Origin: Chitinophaga sp. CF418
GTDB lineage: Bacteria > Bacteroidota > Bacteroidia > Chitinophagales > Chitinophagaceae
Direction of reading: 5' to 3'
Assembly: GCF_900142925.1 (NCBI RefSeq)
Contig: NZ_FRCN01000008.1
Location: 124,001 to 188,000, forward strand
DNA length: 64,000 nt
In this document: piece by piece, positions 9,130-18,563 of the stretch
Position numbering within the stretch: the first letter of the stretch is position 1
How the letters are laid out: every line of letters begins with the position of its first letter
Program-made: the position numbers and the translations under genes
Notes under the pieces: model-generated
What the model was told of the DNA's origin: nothing
Databases searched by the model: none
What the model saw: the letters and a program-made list of their open reading frames with translations, nothing else

Positions 9130-11530
9130 CTTTCACCAGTTGTTTACCCGGCTGATCTCTCTTTACAATATTCTCTGCTTCTACAATATTGCCAATTCCC
9201 TTCAGCAGCGCATCCGGGTTAAAAGAAATACTGGAAATGCCATTCCTTACAAGAAAGGCAGTGAATGCTGGCAGATCACTGGGCGCCTGGCCACAGAGGC
9301 CTACCGGCCTTTTACATTTTATTGCTCTTTTTATTACCTCTGATAGCAGGCTTTCCACCGCCTGATCTTCTTCATTGAATAGTCCTGATACCAGACTGGA
9401 ATCCCTGTCAATACCCAGGGTCAGTTGCGTAAGATCATTCGATCCTATAGAGAACCCGTCAAATATGGCTGCAAACTTTTCGGCCAGCAGCACGTTGGAA
9501 GGTATCTCTGCCATTACGTATACCTCCAGCCCATTTTCCCCTCTCCTAAGGCCATATTCGTCCATAACGGATAAGACCTTGCTGCCTTCGGCCACGGTAC
9601 GGCAGAAAGGAATCATGACTTTTACATTGGTCAGTCCCATATCATCCCTTACAGTTCTGATAGCAGCGCATTCCAGGCCAAAAGCCTCTTTATAGGCAGG
9701 ATGATAGTAACGGGATGCTCCCCGGAATCCTAACATGGGGTTCTCTTCTTCCGGTTCAAATTCTTTTCCTCCCAGCAGGGCGGCATATTCGTTTGTCTTA
9801 AAGTCACTCATCCTCACAATCACCTCCCTTGGGTAAAAAGCCGCTGCAATAGTGGCGATACCCTGGGAAAGACGTTCAATAAAAAAACGTTTTTTATCAT
9901 CATAGTCAGCGGTCAGTTCCCCGATCTGCTTTTTGGCCATGTCGTCTTTCAGGGCCGGATAACGTACCAGCGCCATAGGATGTATTCCAATAGTGTGGGT
10001 GATGATAAATTCCATCCTGAGCAGTCCTACGCCTTCAGCAGGATAGCCAGAAAGCTTAAAGGCCTGTCCCGGATCACTCATTATAAGCATAGGCTTTACC
10101 TTCGCGGGACGTTTGATATTGCTGAAGTCAACCTTTATCTTCTCATAGGGAACGGCCCCCTCATAAACAAAGCCCTCCTTTCCCTGGCAACAGGAAACGG
10201 TGATCACCATACCGGTTCTGATCACCTTTGTAGCGTTCCCGCAGCCCACAATAGCCGGAACATGCTGTTCTCTTGCCACAATAGCCGCATGACTGGTCCG
10301 GCCGCCGGAATCGGTGATAATAGCTCCGGCCTTTTTAAGCAAGGGGTCCCAATCGGGACTTGTTGTACGGGTAACAATGATTTCACCTTCTTTCAGTTTG
10401 TCTCCCTCCGCAGGAGAATTCAACACTCTGGCCATACCGGTAACGACCATATTACCGATGGCCTGTCCCTGCAGAAGGGCATGTCCTTTTTCCTTCAGAC
10501 GGTATTCAAATTCTTCATGACCCGTTTTGCGGGAGTGGACCGTTTCTGGGCGGGCCTGTACTATATAGAGCTTGCCATCCAGTCCGTCTTTCGCCCACTC
10601 AATATCCATCGGGCATTTATAATGCCTTTCTATCAGTATGGCGTTGCCGGCCAGCTGCAAAACTTCCGCATCTGTCAATACCAGCTGGTGTTGCAGTGCG
10701 TCCGGAGTACGGACATTGACAATGTCGCCGGAATCATCGGCATACTTCATCGTCAGTTGTTTGCTGCCCAGCTTCTTTTGAATGATGGCCTGTTTACCTT
10801 CCTGCAGCGTTGGCTTGAAAACATAATATTCATCAGGCTCAATACTACCCTGTACGATATTCTCTCCAAGCCCCCAGGTACCAGATATAAGCACGAGGTC
10901 GCGGAAACCGGATTCCGGTTCCAGTGTAAAGGCTACTCCCGAGCAGGCAAGATCCGATTGCACCATTTTCTGGATACAGGCGCAAAGTGCCACCTTCTTA
11001 TGTTCTATACCATTGTCTTCCCGGTATTTGATTGCACGGTCCGTATATAAAGAAGAATAACAACGCAACACAGTTTCAACGACCAGGTCCTCCCCTTTCA
11101 CATTGAGAAAGGATTCGTGCTGTCCGGCAAAGCTGGCATATGGCATGTCTTCAGCAGTGGCACTACTACGCACGGCCACCGGTGCAGGGCCGTTTGTACA
11201 TAACCTGGAATATTCATCTTTGATCGCCTTCTTTATAAAGTCAGGGATTTCCGCCTGCAGGATCAGTTTCCTGGCAGCAGCGCCTGTGTCTTTCAGATTA
11301 TTGAACTGACGGCGGTCCAGACCTCTCATCAGTTCCTCCAAGGGCTCCCAAAGGTTGTTGAAGTCCAGGAATGTCCAGTAAGCAAAGGATGTAGTGGCAA
11401 AACCATCGGGTATATTAATACCCTGTGGAGTAAGATGCTTCATCATCTCTCCCATAGATGCATTCTTGCCGCCTACAATAGCAACATCCTGTATATTGAT
11501 ATCAGAAAAACTTTTTACCAAAGCTTCCAT
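9119..11530 (-). CDS. ppsA: Phosphoenolpyruvate synthase
   Basis: Pyruvate, water dikinase (pyruvate + ATP to PEP + AMP + Pi), used in gluconeogenesis. An N-terminal PPDK/PEP-binding ATP-grasp domain (VGGKNASMGEM, VAVRSSATAEDMPYASFAGQ) is followed by the swivelling phosphohistidine domain (GGRTSHAAIVARE, His the phosphocarrier) and a C-terminal PEP-utiliser barrel (FSIGSNDLTQL, GLCGQAPSD). The start is placed at MEALVKSF, leaving a 10-base gap to the upstream usp stop; an upstream ATG at 11554 would overlap that gene by 14 bases. With the glycogen fusion enzyme it suggests the island channels carbon to storage under stress. Confidence 0.92.
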   Translation of the reverse strand: MEALVKSFSDINIQDVAIVGGKNASMGEMMKHLTPQGINIPDGFATTSFAYWTFLDFNNLWEPLEELMRGLDRRQFNNLKDTGAAARKLILQAEIPDFIKKAIKDEYSRLCTNGPAPVAVRSSATAEDMPYASFAGQHESFLNVKGEDLVVETVLRCYSSLYTDRAIKYREDNGIEHKKVALCACIQKMVQSDLACSGVAFTLEPESGFRDLVLISGTWGLGENIVQGSIEPDEYYVFKPTLQEGKQAIIQKKLGSKQLTMKYADDSGDIVNVRTPDALQHQLVLTDAEVLQLAGNAILIERHYKCPMDIEWAKDGLDGKLYIVQARPETVHSRKTGHEEFEYRLKEKGHALLQGQAIGNMVVTGMARVLNSPAEGDKLKEGEIIVTRTTSPDWDPLLKKAGAIITDSGGRTSHAAIVAREQHVPAIVGCGNATKVIRTGMVITVSCCQGKEGFVYEGAVPYEKIKVDFSNIKRPAKVKPMLIMSDPGQAFKLSGYPAEGVGLLRMEFIITHTIGIHPMALVRYPALKDDMAKKQIGELTADYDDKKRFFIERLSQGIATIAAAFYPREVIVRMSDFKTNEYAALLGGKEFEPEEENPMLGFRGASRYYHPAYKEAFGLECAAIRTVRDDMGLTNVKVMIPFCRTVAEGSKVLSVMDEYGLRRGENGLEVYVMAEIPSNVLLAEKFAAIFDGFSIGSNDLTQLTLGIDRDSSLVSGLFNEEDQAVESLLSEVIKRAIKCKRPVGLCGQAPSDLPAFTAFLVRNGISSISFNPDALLKGIGNIVEAENIVKRDQPGKQLVKDGY

Positions 11531-11540
11531 ACTATAGCTT

Positions 11541-12380
11541 TTACTGGTGAGCAATAAACAGCGGCCATCTTAACTCCCTCATTAGCACATCTACCATGCT
11601 ATGCCTGAAGAACCTTGATACAACGCCTCTCTTGTATGCGCCTGCAACTATAACGGCCGTGGCATCTTCGCTCCGCAGACGTAAGAGGATCTCTTCCTCA
11701 GCATCACCTTTCAAAACGGTATAAGCAGCGTCGGGCTGATGCCGCTTCATAAACTCCTTCATCAACCTGTTATCAGGTAAATGAAGGTCGTCATCGCTGT
11801 TCTTCACAGTGATCACCTCAGAAGGCAACGCGTTCAATACAGGAAGCAGATAGCTGAACATCTTGATAGCATAAACTGAAGAGGGCTGTCCATCATACAA
11901 CAGGATAGATTTTCTGATTGGCACGTAAAACTTAGGCGCCAGCAGCACAGGACATTGAACGCCTGCAAGAAAATCCCTGATAAAACGGGTTGGCAGGTCT
12001 TCTGCATATCTGTTGAACGTTTCGTTTGCATCTATAATAACCAGGTCGGCATAAGTACTTTCATGCAATAATTCCATCAGCGCAATGTCTTTGTCTTTAT
12101 GCACACTGTAATTCAACCCTGCCTCACTACAGGCGGCACTGAACTTCTCCACAGCTTTATTCCTTGTTGCAGCATCTTCTTCTTCCAGCGCGTCCAGTGT
12201 AGTATAATTATTATTATCTGCCTCAATCAATATCCTGTAAGGATTACGGCTGTAATAGGTCATATCATTCAGGAAAACACCCACGATATGGCATTTGTTC
12301 TCTCTCCCAAATGTAATAGCGTAGGATAATGTGCTGTCAGAAAATTTCAGACCGTCAAATGCAGCAATGATCTTTTTCAT
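11541..12380 (-). CDS. Universal stress protein, tandem UspA domains, altered nucleotide loop
   Basis: 279 residues, two UspA folds, starting MKKIIAAFDGLKFSDSTL. In the C-terminal domain the ATP-binding pattern G-x2-G-x9-S is changed: GAYKRGVVSRFFRHS has Lys in place of the second Gly, so nucleotide binding may be weakened compared with its paralogues here. It sits between the next usp (12397) and ppsA in the minus-strand operon. The length and divergence from the neighbouring Usp suggest an old duplication. Confidence 0.88.
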   Translation of the reverse strand: MKKIIAAFDGLKFSDSTLSYAITFGRENKCHIVGVFLNDMTYYSRNPYRILIEADNNNYTTLDALEEEDAATRNKAVEKFSAACSEAGLNYSVHKDKDIALMELLHESTYADLVIIDANETFNRYAEDLPTRFIRDFLAGVQCPVLLAPKFYVPIRKSILLYDGQPSSVYAIKMFSYLLPVLNALPSEVITVKNSDDDLHLPDNRLMKEFMKRHQPDAAYTVLKGDAEEEILLRLRSEDATAVIVAGAYKRGVVSRFFRHSMVDVLMRELRWPLFIAHQ

Positions 12381-12396
12381 ATGAATAATTTTGAAA

Positions 12397-13236
12397 TTAT
12401 TGATGTGCTATAAATACAGGTTGTGCAATCAGTTTTAATATAGGAGCAGCGTGACTTGGTGTAAAAAGTGTAGAAAAAGCATTCCTGCCATAAGCCCCCA
12501 TTACAATAAAGTCCCTGGTACGCAGCAGCAGGCTATCTAATAACCCCGTTTTCACATTGCCATCCAGGACAATAAAATCTATATCATTGTAATGATCATG
12601 CAACCATTCCTTCAGCTTGTAATTCTCTTCAGGGGAAGGCTTATTTTTATCATCCATAACGGTGATGACCACCGCCGGGTGTTCTTTCAGTTCAGGAAAC
12701 AGGTAGGTGAATTGTTTGATGGCAAATACGGAAGAACTGCGTCCATCATAGGTAAATACGATCTTATTCAGTCCTTCAAAGCTTTCAGGCAAAATGACCA
12801 CCGGGCATTCCGCATCGGCCAGCACATCTGTCACAAAACGGGTAGGGACGTTTTCTTTAGTTACGGAGAAGGATGTGGAAGCATCTATCAGCAGCAAGTC
12901 AGCATACCTGCTTTCGATAACGACATCTTCCAGCGGTACGCCCATATCGCGGTGAACGATACCCGTCACGCCGCTCTTTGCGCAGCTGTCTTTAAACAGC
13001 TGAATATTATCTGCCAGGCATTGCTCCTTTAGCTCTTCAACATTCTCCGTCTGCACATTAATGCCTCCTTCCATTGCAGTTTCCTTTAACATCTTTACAG
13101 ACCTCGACTCATTTGTCAGATTTTCAAGGAAGATGCCTGTCAGTTTTGAATGAGAGAGATTGCACAGGTAGCAGGCAAAATCAAGCGTGGATGGGTCCAG
13201 CTTTACCACGTCTGTTACATATAGTATCTTTTTCAT
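12397..13236 (-). CDS. Universal stress protein, tandem UspA domains
   Basis: 279 residues with two UspA folds, starting MKKILYVTDVVKLDPSTLDF. The C-terminal domain keeps an intact G-x2-G-x9-S pattern (GAYGRNAFSTLFTPS). It is 16 bases upstream of the next usp gene and 52 bases downstream of polX, consistent with cotranscription. The paired non-identical Usp genes may form heterodimers, which is inference only. Confidence 0.9.
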   Translation of the reverse strand: MKKILYVTDVVKLDPSTLDFACYLCNLSHSKLTGIFLENLTNESRSVKMLKETAMEGGINVQTENVEELKEQCLADNIQLFKDSCAKSGVTGIVHRDMGVPLEDVVIESRYADLLLIDASTSFSVTKENVPTRFVTDVLADAECPVVILPESFEGLNKIVFTYDGRSSSVFAIKQFTYLFPELKEHPAVVITVMDDKNKPSPEENYKLKEWLHDHYNDIDFIVLDGNVKTGLLDSLLLRTRDFIVMGAYGRNAFSTLFTPSHAAPILKLIAQPVFIAHQ

Positions 13237-13288
13237 GGAAAATATCAGTTTTATAGTGATGAGTAATAATCTTTATCAGGAGCATCTG

Positions 13289-15037
13289 CTAATGCGGCTT
13301 TACCCTCGCATTGACTGCGGACAATTGTTTAAAACGTTGAACTTCGTCCCAGGGCAGTGTGTTCAGCACATTTCCCCTGCTGCACCATCCCCGACGGGCC
13401 ATGGTGACGCCCATCTGCATATAATCGTAGTGACTGCACAACTGTGCGCAGCTGTTGATGACGATCTTCACTCCTTTTTCAGCGGCCCCCTTGAGGAGAT
13501 GATCTGAAAGATCGAGGCGCTGTGGCTGTGCGTTAATCTCCAGTGCCGTACCGCTGAGGGAGGCTTTTCTGAAGATCTGTGGCCAGTCCTGCGGTCCCGG
13601 CTCGTGCTGCCCGATGATCCTTCCTGTAGGATTGGCGATACAGTTGATATAAGGATGTTCACATGCCTGTACCAGTTTATTCCTGTAACAGTCAGCATCT
13701 GTTTCATTAATGACAGCCGTCACCCAGTCTGCCTGTTGCAGTAATTCATCAGGAATACCAGTGCCACCGTCTTCCGCGATGTCTACGACGATCCCTTTTT
13801 TCAGAAATGGGAATCCAAGTATGTTGTTTACGCGGTCTATTTCAGCAAACTGTTCAGGATACACCTCGGCGGGCAACTGGTCGGATATGACAATATATTC
13901 GTAATGTGGGAAGGCATTCAGCGCATAATGGGCAATGGAAGAGATAGCTTCCTCACCTTTTCCATAAACACTATGGATCCTCATATCACCTTTGATCTGG
14001 CTCGCATTGATCAGCTCCGGCAGCATATTGCGTGCTGCTCTGAATATTTCCCGGCCGCCTTCACGCAGTTCGGGAGGAATAGAGGAAAGGCCTAGTCGCC
14101 TATATATCTCTTCTTCTGTGCGGCCGGCTACCCAGGCGCCGGTTTCCACATCAAAGAGCCCATCAGCTGTCAGATTAAATCCTTTCTTCTGTGCCCGTTC
14201 GCTAAGCTGGACTGCATGTTCCAGGGAACCAGTGTAGTACAACAAGGCAGCTCCATAGGAGCTGTCATCAGCGATTCTTATATCGAGCTGCGTATCGTTA
14301 TACAACACTGCAGAAACCCTTTTTCTGCCGGCAGCCGCAATGTTCTGCACCTGGGGGACCTGCATTAAATGTTGTAAAAAGCGTTCCCTGTCCTCTTCTG
14401 CCACATTTACCACCATATCAATATCACCTACTGTTTCACCACCCCTTCTCAGGCTGCCTGACAGTGATGCAGCCTCCACTTCAGGGATCAGTCTTATGAC
14501 ACGGAGTATTTCATTCCCCTGCAGGATGGCGTCCCATAGCAATAAACGGGTTCCCTTGGATTTATAAAGTTTAAGGCTACGTTTCAGATGATCGATCTTT
14601 GCGTTACTGATACCTCTGACCCTTTTGAGTTTACCTGACAAAATAAAATCTTTCAGTTGCTCAATAGTATTAATGTTCAGTTCTTCATACAGCTTTCTGA
14701 CCAGCTTCGATCCAAATCCGTTTACTTCAAGGATCTCAAGCAGCTCAACAGGGACCTTTTGAATCAGGCGCATATATTTTCTCAATGTACCGGTAGTTGC
14801 AAATTCATTGAGGTCTTTCATTACGGTATCCGGCAGGTGAAGCGGGTTTTCCTTCCCGGAAGCGTGCAAATAGTTGCTGATATCATTTTTCAGCTTACTT
14901 ACCTCGATGGCTATTCTCTCATACGCCCTGGCTACAGTGACACGGCCCTGGTACCTGTAACAGGCAGACATATTATGATAGATCTCGGCTAAGTATTCTT
15001 TGCAGTGTGATGATGTTGCAGGACTAATAACGGTCAT
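13289..15037 (-). CDS. polX: DNA polymerase/3'-5' exonuclease PolX family, PHP domain apparently degenerate
   Basis: Family X gap-filling DNA polymerase of 582 residues, about the normal length. It has N-terminal HhH-type regions (VNGFGSKLVRKLYEEL, VRGISNAKIDHLKRSL) and the palm motif SGSLRRGGETVGDIDMVV with the catalytic D-x-D and a third Asp in QLDIRI. The C-terminal third aligns in pattern to a PHP phosphoesterase, but metal ligands look lost: the usual H-x-H is R-I-H (GDMRIHSVYG), the ITDHS-type His is Gln (VISDQL), the HPTGR His is Asn (IANPTGR), and the DAH motif reads SCAQ. The polymerase part should work; the nuclease part probably does not. It overlaps the upstream membrane gene by 14 bases. 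Confidence 0.88.
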   Translation of the reverse strand: MTVISPATSSHCKEYLAEIYHNMSACYRYQGRVTVARAYERIAIEVSKLKNDISNYLHASGKENPLHLPDTVMKDLNEFATTGTLRKYMRLIQKVPVELLEILEVNGFGSKLVRKLYEELNINTIEQLKDFILSGKLKRVRGISNAKIDHLKRSLKLYKSKGTRLLLWDAILQGNEILRVIRLIPEVEAASLSGSLRRGGETVGDIDMVVNVAEEDRERFLQHLMQVPQVQNIAAAGRKRVSAVLYNDTQLDIRIADDSSYGAALLYYTGSLEHAVQLSERAQKKGFNLTADGLFDVETGAWVAGRTEEEIYRRLGLSSIPPELREGGREIFRAARNMLPELINASQIKGDMRIHSVYGKGEEAISSIAHYALNAFPHYEYIVISDQLPAEVYPEQFAEIDRVNNILGFPFLKKGIVVDIAEDGGTGIPDELLQQADWVTAVINETDADCYRNKLVQACEHPYINCIANPTGRIIGQHEPGPQDWPQIFRKASLSGTALEINAQPQRLDLSDHLLKGAAEKGVKIVINSCAQLCSHYDYMQMGVTMARRGWCSRGNVLNTLPWDEVQRFKQLSAVNARVKPH

Positions 15038-15551
15038 AAGAAGATATTTTTTTAGATGACTTAATATGCAGTACGGTCATATATAAAATTGCCAATGGCC
15101 AGGGACTGATCTTTTTCTCCCGCATCAGGAACAAACAGGCGATAGCTAATATAACGGTGCAGGGGAAAGAAGCACCGGCGCCCAGCGGGGCAATTGCCAG
15201 CAGGAAAACAGTAGCTCCCGCCAGGGCAATCTTTTCCAATGGACCTTTCCACAATAGCGCCAGGCCGATCAACACCTGCCCTACAGCTATTAGAAGCACA
15301 AAACCGGTAATGTGACTGCCGAAGTATCCGTTAATGAACCGTTCATATGCAGGTAAGGCAGCAACATCAGCGTATGTGGTGTAGATCTGCGGATGAGAGA
15401 TCGAAATAACCGTATTTACGACAGCGCCGCCAAGGAATAACAGGGACATGCACATCCTGCCAAAAACAGGTTTAATGATGCTGATATACAGGATCAACAC
15501 TGCAATGAAATTTGATAACATATAAGCTTGTGAAAAAATATTGCCTCTCAT
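15024..15551 (-). CDS. Four-to-five-helix integral membrane protein of unknown function
   Basis: Hydrophobic protein of about 175 residues. The start is placed at MRGNIFSQAYML because the longer frame (to 15623) adds 24 polar residues not typical of such proteins. Helices: FIAVLILYISII, MCMSLLFLGGAVVNTVI, ITGFVLLIAVGQVLIGLALLW, IALAGATVFLLAIAPLGAG and FPCTVILAIACLFLM. The pattern resembles DoxX-like quinone-associated membrane proteins, but I cannot confirm the family. It is the first gene of the minus-strand operon running down to the Ca-type ATPase, divergent from the DUF2892 gene. Confidence 0.65.
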   Translation of the reverse strand: MRGNIFSQAYMLSNFIAVLILYISIIKPVFGRMCMSLLFLGGAVVNTVISISHPQIYTTYADVAALPAYERFINGYFGSHITGFVLLIAVGQVLIGLALLWKGPLEKIALAGATVFLLAIAPLGAGASFPCTVILAIACLFLMREKKISPWPLAILYMTVLHIKSSKKISSYDRY

Positions 15552-15702
15552 AACCGGGATATTTGTATAGTTGGGGAATGTTAAATCTGTTCCAAAGCTA
15601 TTTCTAATACCCCTACCGTTCAATAACGCCCATTACTCCATTAGCTTATTATAATCATACCCTGGGATGATGGAAGTCACCGCTCCCTGATTTTCTACAA
15701 CT

Positions 15703-15710
15703 TATTTTTG
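15703..15710 (+). promoter_or_regulatory. Candidate -7 promoter element upstream of the DUF2892 gene
   Basis: TATTTTTG fits TAnnTTTG, 23 bases before the ATG at 15734. No clear -33 element was seen, so activator dependence is possible. Confidence 0.4.
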
Positions 15711-15733
15711 ATACGTCATTTAAAACTTATGTT

Positions 15734-15949
15734 ATGAAAAAAAATATGGGCCGGTTTGACCGTATGGTAAGGGTTGTACTGGCATTAGCAGCACTCTTCT
15801 TTGTTTATAATAAAATGGTGACTGGCACGGCCGCTGTTGTTATTACGATCATTGCAGCTGTATTCATCCTGACAAGTGTTTTGGCAATTTGTCCCTTATA
15901 TAGCCTGTTGGGGATCAGAACCTGCAGGACAAGCCATTCTCATGCATGA
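15734..15949 (+). CDS. DUF2892-type small inner-membrane protein
   Basis: 71 residues, start MKKNMGRFDRMVRVVLALAAL, with two transmembrane helices (VRVVLALAALFFVYNKM and AAVVITIIAAVFILTSVLAIC) and the C-P-L-Y-S-L-L-G-I ending of DUF2892 proteins, often found next to rhodanese or stress genes. The tail ends in His-Ala. It is first in a plus-strand pair with the usp at 15994. The exact function is unknown for the family. Confidence 0.8.
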   Translation: MKKNMGRFDRMVRVVLALAALFFVYNKMVTGTAAVVITIIAAVFILTSVLAICPLYSLLGIRTCRTSHSHA

Positions 15950-15993
15950 TCTTCTTAAATAAATCCCTGTTATCATTAAAAAACTTAATCACT

Positions 15994-16815
15994 ATGAGAA
16001 AAATATTATTATCATTTGACGGCACACATTACTCAAAAGGCGCATTTGACTTTGCCAGGAGGATGAACGATGAGGAACCTATCCTGCTCACCGGCGCATT
16101 TTTGCCACAGGTAGATTTCGCCAATTCGTGGAGCTACGCAAATGGTGGCGGCTCAGTGTATATACCCCTGATAGAGGGTTACGATGCGGATGTTGTTGCC
16201 GCCAATATCGCGAAGTTTGAAGAGGATTGCGTAAGGCATAATATTGAGCATCGCGTACACAGAGATTTTAGCTCCTTTGCATTACCGGAATTGCAGAAGG
16301 AAAGCCGGTATGCCGATCTCATGATACTGGGCAGCCAGCGTTTTTATGAAAACCTGGGCCTGGAAAGTCCAAATGAATATCTGCGGGACGCATTGCATGA
16401 TGCAGAATGTCCCGTGCTCATAACACCTGAAGAATTTGACTATCCTGAAAGCATAGTACTTGCCTTTGATGGCAGCCGTTCATCTGTCTATGCCATCAAG
16501 CAGTTTGCCTATCTTTTTCCGGAGCTATGCAGGAACAGATCTATAGTGGTATATGCAACTAAAAAAGAAGGTGGGAACATTCCTGACGAAGATTATATTA
16601 AAGAACTGGCGGCCCGGCATTTCAGCAATCTGACCTTTTACGAGCTGGAAGCCAATCCGCGTGACAGCTTCTCTACCTGGATTACAGATCAGGACAGGCC
16701 AATACTTGTAAGCGGCGCATTCGGCCGTTCCGGTTTCTCGCAGATATTCAAACGTAGCTTCGCATCCGATGTTATAGCTGAAAATAGATTTCCGGTATTT
16801 ATCGCACATAGGTAA
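15994..16815 (+). CDS. Universal stress protein, tandem UspA domains
   Basis: 273 residues with two UspA folds. The start is set at MRKILLSFDGTHYSKGAF, the first strand of the fold; an upstream in-frame ATG at 15946 would overlap the DUF2892 gene and add a non-Usp extension. The C-terminal domain keeps the nucleotide-binding pattern (GAFGRSGFSQIFKRS). It is the fourth Usp of the island and is likely cotranscribed with the small membrane protein upstream. Confidence 0.9.
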   Translation: MRKILLSFDGTHYSKGAFDFARRMNDEEPILLTGAFLPQVDFANSWSYANGGGSVYIPLIEGYDADVVAANIAKFEEDCVRHNIEHRVHRDFSSFALPELQKESRYADLMILGSQRFYENLGLESPNEYLRDALHDAECPVLITPEEFDYPESIVLAFDGSRSSVYAIKQFAYLFPELCRNRSIVVYATKKEGGNIPDEDYIKELAARHFSNLTFYELEANPRDSFSTWITDQDRPILVSGAFGRSGFSQIFKRSFASDVIAENRFPVFIAHR

Positions 16816-16852
16816 TAATAACAGTATATAATCGTCAACACCAAAAATGAGA

Positions 16853-16875
16853 AGGTCTGCTTTAAAAGCAGACCT
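16853..16875. terminator. Hairpin between convergent usp and PNPOx-like genes
   Basis: An 8-bp perfect stem AGGTCTGC/GCAGACCT (16853-16860 with 16868-16875) with a TTTAAAA loop, followed only by a weak T-rich stretch. It lies between the stops of two convergent genes and may serve both. Confidence 0.6.
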
Positions 16876-16911
16876 CTTGTATTTAAACATATATTCTTCC
16901 AAAATATACCA

Positions 16912-17379
16912 TCACAATGCAGATTCATACCGGCCGGTTACACCGCTCAATCTTATCCGGTACACTATAGGACGTAACTCGGCCGGCACATCCTCATCTC
17001 CGGTCCCTTCAAGAGCCATTTGAGGTAGCCGGGCAGTTTCGCTCACTTTCAGATGCTTCAGGCGGCTTACCAGGAATTTCATCGCATAATAACGTTCTCT
17101 TTCATCAGTAATTTCTTCATAGGTACCCTGGGCGATTACACTTTTCCAGCTGCCGGGATCATGGATTTCATCCACTTCGAAACACACGTTAGGATTCTTC
17201 CGCATCATTTCTATTTTCAGTCCTTCCCTCGAGTGGGCAATGATATATTTTTCATTGTATGCATAACTCACAGGAACGACATAGATGTGATCTCCATCCC
17301 GGCAACCAATACGGCCGGTCACGTTCCTGTTCAGTATTTCATCTATCTGTTGTTGTGAGAGTGTGCCCAACATATACAT
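16912..17379 (-). CDS. Pyridoxamine 5'-phosphate oxidase-like FMN-binding protein
   Basis: About 155 residues with the split-barrel flavin-binding fold: NVTGRIGCRDGDHIYVVPVSYAY, then YIIAHSREGLKIEMMRKNPNVCFEVDEI and WKSVIAQGTYEEI, a pattern of the PNPOx-like/NimA-type family. The start is set at MYMLGTLSQQQID, because upstream residues are not fold-like. Members bind FMN or F420 and reduce small molecules or quench nitrosative stress; the substrate here is unknown. It is divergent from the alcohol dehydrogenase operon, with 143 bases between the starts. Confidence 0.8.
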   Translation of the reverse strand: MYMLGTLSQQQIDEILNRNVTGRIGCRDGDHIYVVPVSYAYNEKYIIAHSREGLKIEMMRKNPNVCFEVDEIHDPGSWKSVIAQGTYEEITDERERYYAMKFLVSRLKHLKVSETARLPQMALEGTGDEDVPAELRPIVYRIRLSGVTGRYESAL

Positions 17380-17522
17380 GTGGTTTAAATGTGAACAATA
17401 AATAACCGATACAAATAGACTATATTTATAAGTACAGGACAATGATGAAAATCAGTCGTCGCATGGTCTTTCATCATTTTCTGGCGGACGCATCTCTGCT
17501 AATTTGGCAAAAAATAAGAGAT

Positions 17523-18563
17523 ATGAAAGCACTAGTATATCATGGCCCCGGCCAAAAGTCATTTGAAGAAAAACCCAAACCCGTAATAGCCGACCCTACG
17601 GACGCCATCGTAAAGATCCTCAAAACGACCATCTGTGGCACAGATCTACACATCCTGAAAGGCGACGTTCCAGAAGTAACTGAGGGCCGCATACTCGGCC
17701 ATGAAGGTGTCGGTGTGATAGAAGAAACAGGCAGCAGCGTCACAAACTTTAAGAAGGGCGATCATGTACTGATCTCCTGTATCACCTCCTGTGGCAAATG
17801 CGAATATTGCAGGAAAGGCATGTATTCCCATTGTGAAAATGGCGGATGGGTATTGGGGCACCTGATAGATGGGACCCAGGCTGAATATGTCAGAATTCCC
17901 TACGCAGATACCAGTCTTTATCATATACCGGAGGGGGCCAATGAGGAAGCCCTGGTAATGCTCAGCGATATACTCCCCACGGGTTATGAATGCGGGGTGC
18001 TGAACGGTCGGGTACAGCCTGGTGGTACGGTGGCCATTGTAGGTTCAGGCCCTATCGGCCTGGCATCTTTATTGACCGCACAGTTTTATTCTCCTGCGGC
18101 TATTATCATGATAGATCTCGACGACAACCGGCTGGAAGTATCAAAGAAATTTGGCGCCACCCATACTATCAATAGCTCAAAAGAGAACACAGTGGAACGG
18201 GTTATGGCAATCACAGGCAACCGTGGCGTAGATACAGCTATTGAAGCAGTAGGCATTCCCGCTACCTTCGAATTGTGTACATCTGTTATCGGTCCCGGCG
18301 GTTGTGTAGCCAATGTAGGAGTACATGGGAAACCGGCCACCCTTCACCTGGAAAACCTCTGGGCAAAGAATATCACGATCACCACGAGACTGGTAGATAC
18401 GGTCACTACTCCTTTGCTGCTGAAAACGGTTATATCTGATAAACTGGACCCATTAAAGCTCATTACGCACCGCTTCAGGCTGACAGATATCATGCAGGCA
18501 TATGAAACATTCGGACAGGCTGAGAAGGAGAAATCACTTAAAGTAATATTATCCAATGACTAA
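17523..18563 (+). CDS. Zinc-dependent alcohol dehydrogenase
   Basis: Medium-chain dehydrogenase of 346 residues. The start MKALVYHGPGQKSFEE is the canonical N-terminus; the longer frame from 17442 is rejected. Catalytic zinc ligands are in TTICGTDLH and GHEGVG, the structural zinc cluster is CGKCEYCRKGMYSHC, and the Rossmann fold has VAIVGSGPIGLASL with an acidic residue after the second strand (IMIDLDD), suggesting NAD preference. It resembles isopropanol- or threonine-type dehydrogenases. The next gene overlaps its end by 8 bases, so it leads the plus-strand operon to 23722. Confidence 0.9.
   Translation: MKALVYHGPGQKSFEEKPKPVIADPTDAIVKILKTTICGTDLHILKGDVPEVTEGRILGHEGVGVIEETGSSVTNFKKGDHVLISCITSCGKCEYCRKGMYSHCENGGWVLGHLIDGTQAEYVRIPYADTSLYHIPEGANEEALVMLSDILPTGYECGVLNGRVQPGGTVAIVGSGPIGLASLLTAQFYSPAAIIMIDLDDNRLEVSKKFGATHTINSSKENTVERVMAITGNRGVDTAIEAVGIPATFELCTSVIGPGGCVANVGVHGKPATLHLENLWAKNITITTRLVDTVTTPLLLKTVISDKLDPLKLITHRFRLTDIMQAYETFGQAEKEKSLKVILSND

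Noticed and set aside
9980..11050. Long plus-strand frame (356 codons) opposite ppsA
   Set aside because: It lies entirely antisense to a complete, motif-verified ppsA and its translation has no family features; it arises from codon bias.
17442..17522. Upstream extension of the first alcohol dehydrogenase
   Set aside because: The 27 extra residues are not part of the MDR fold; MKALVYHG at 17523 is the canonical start.
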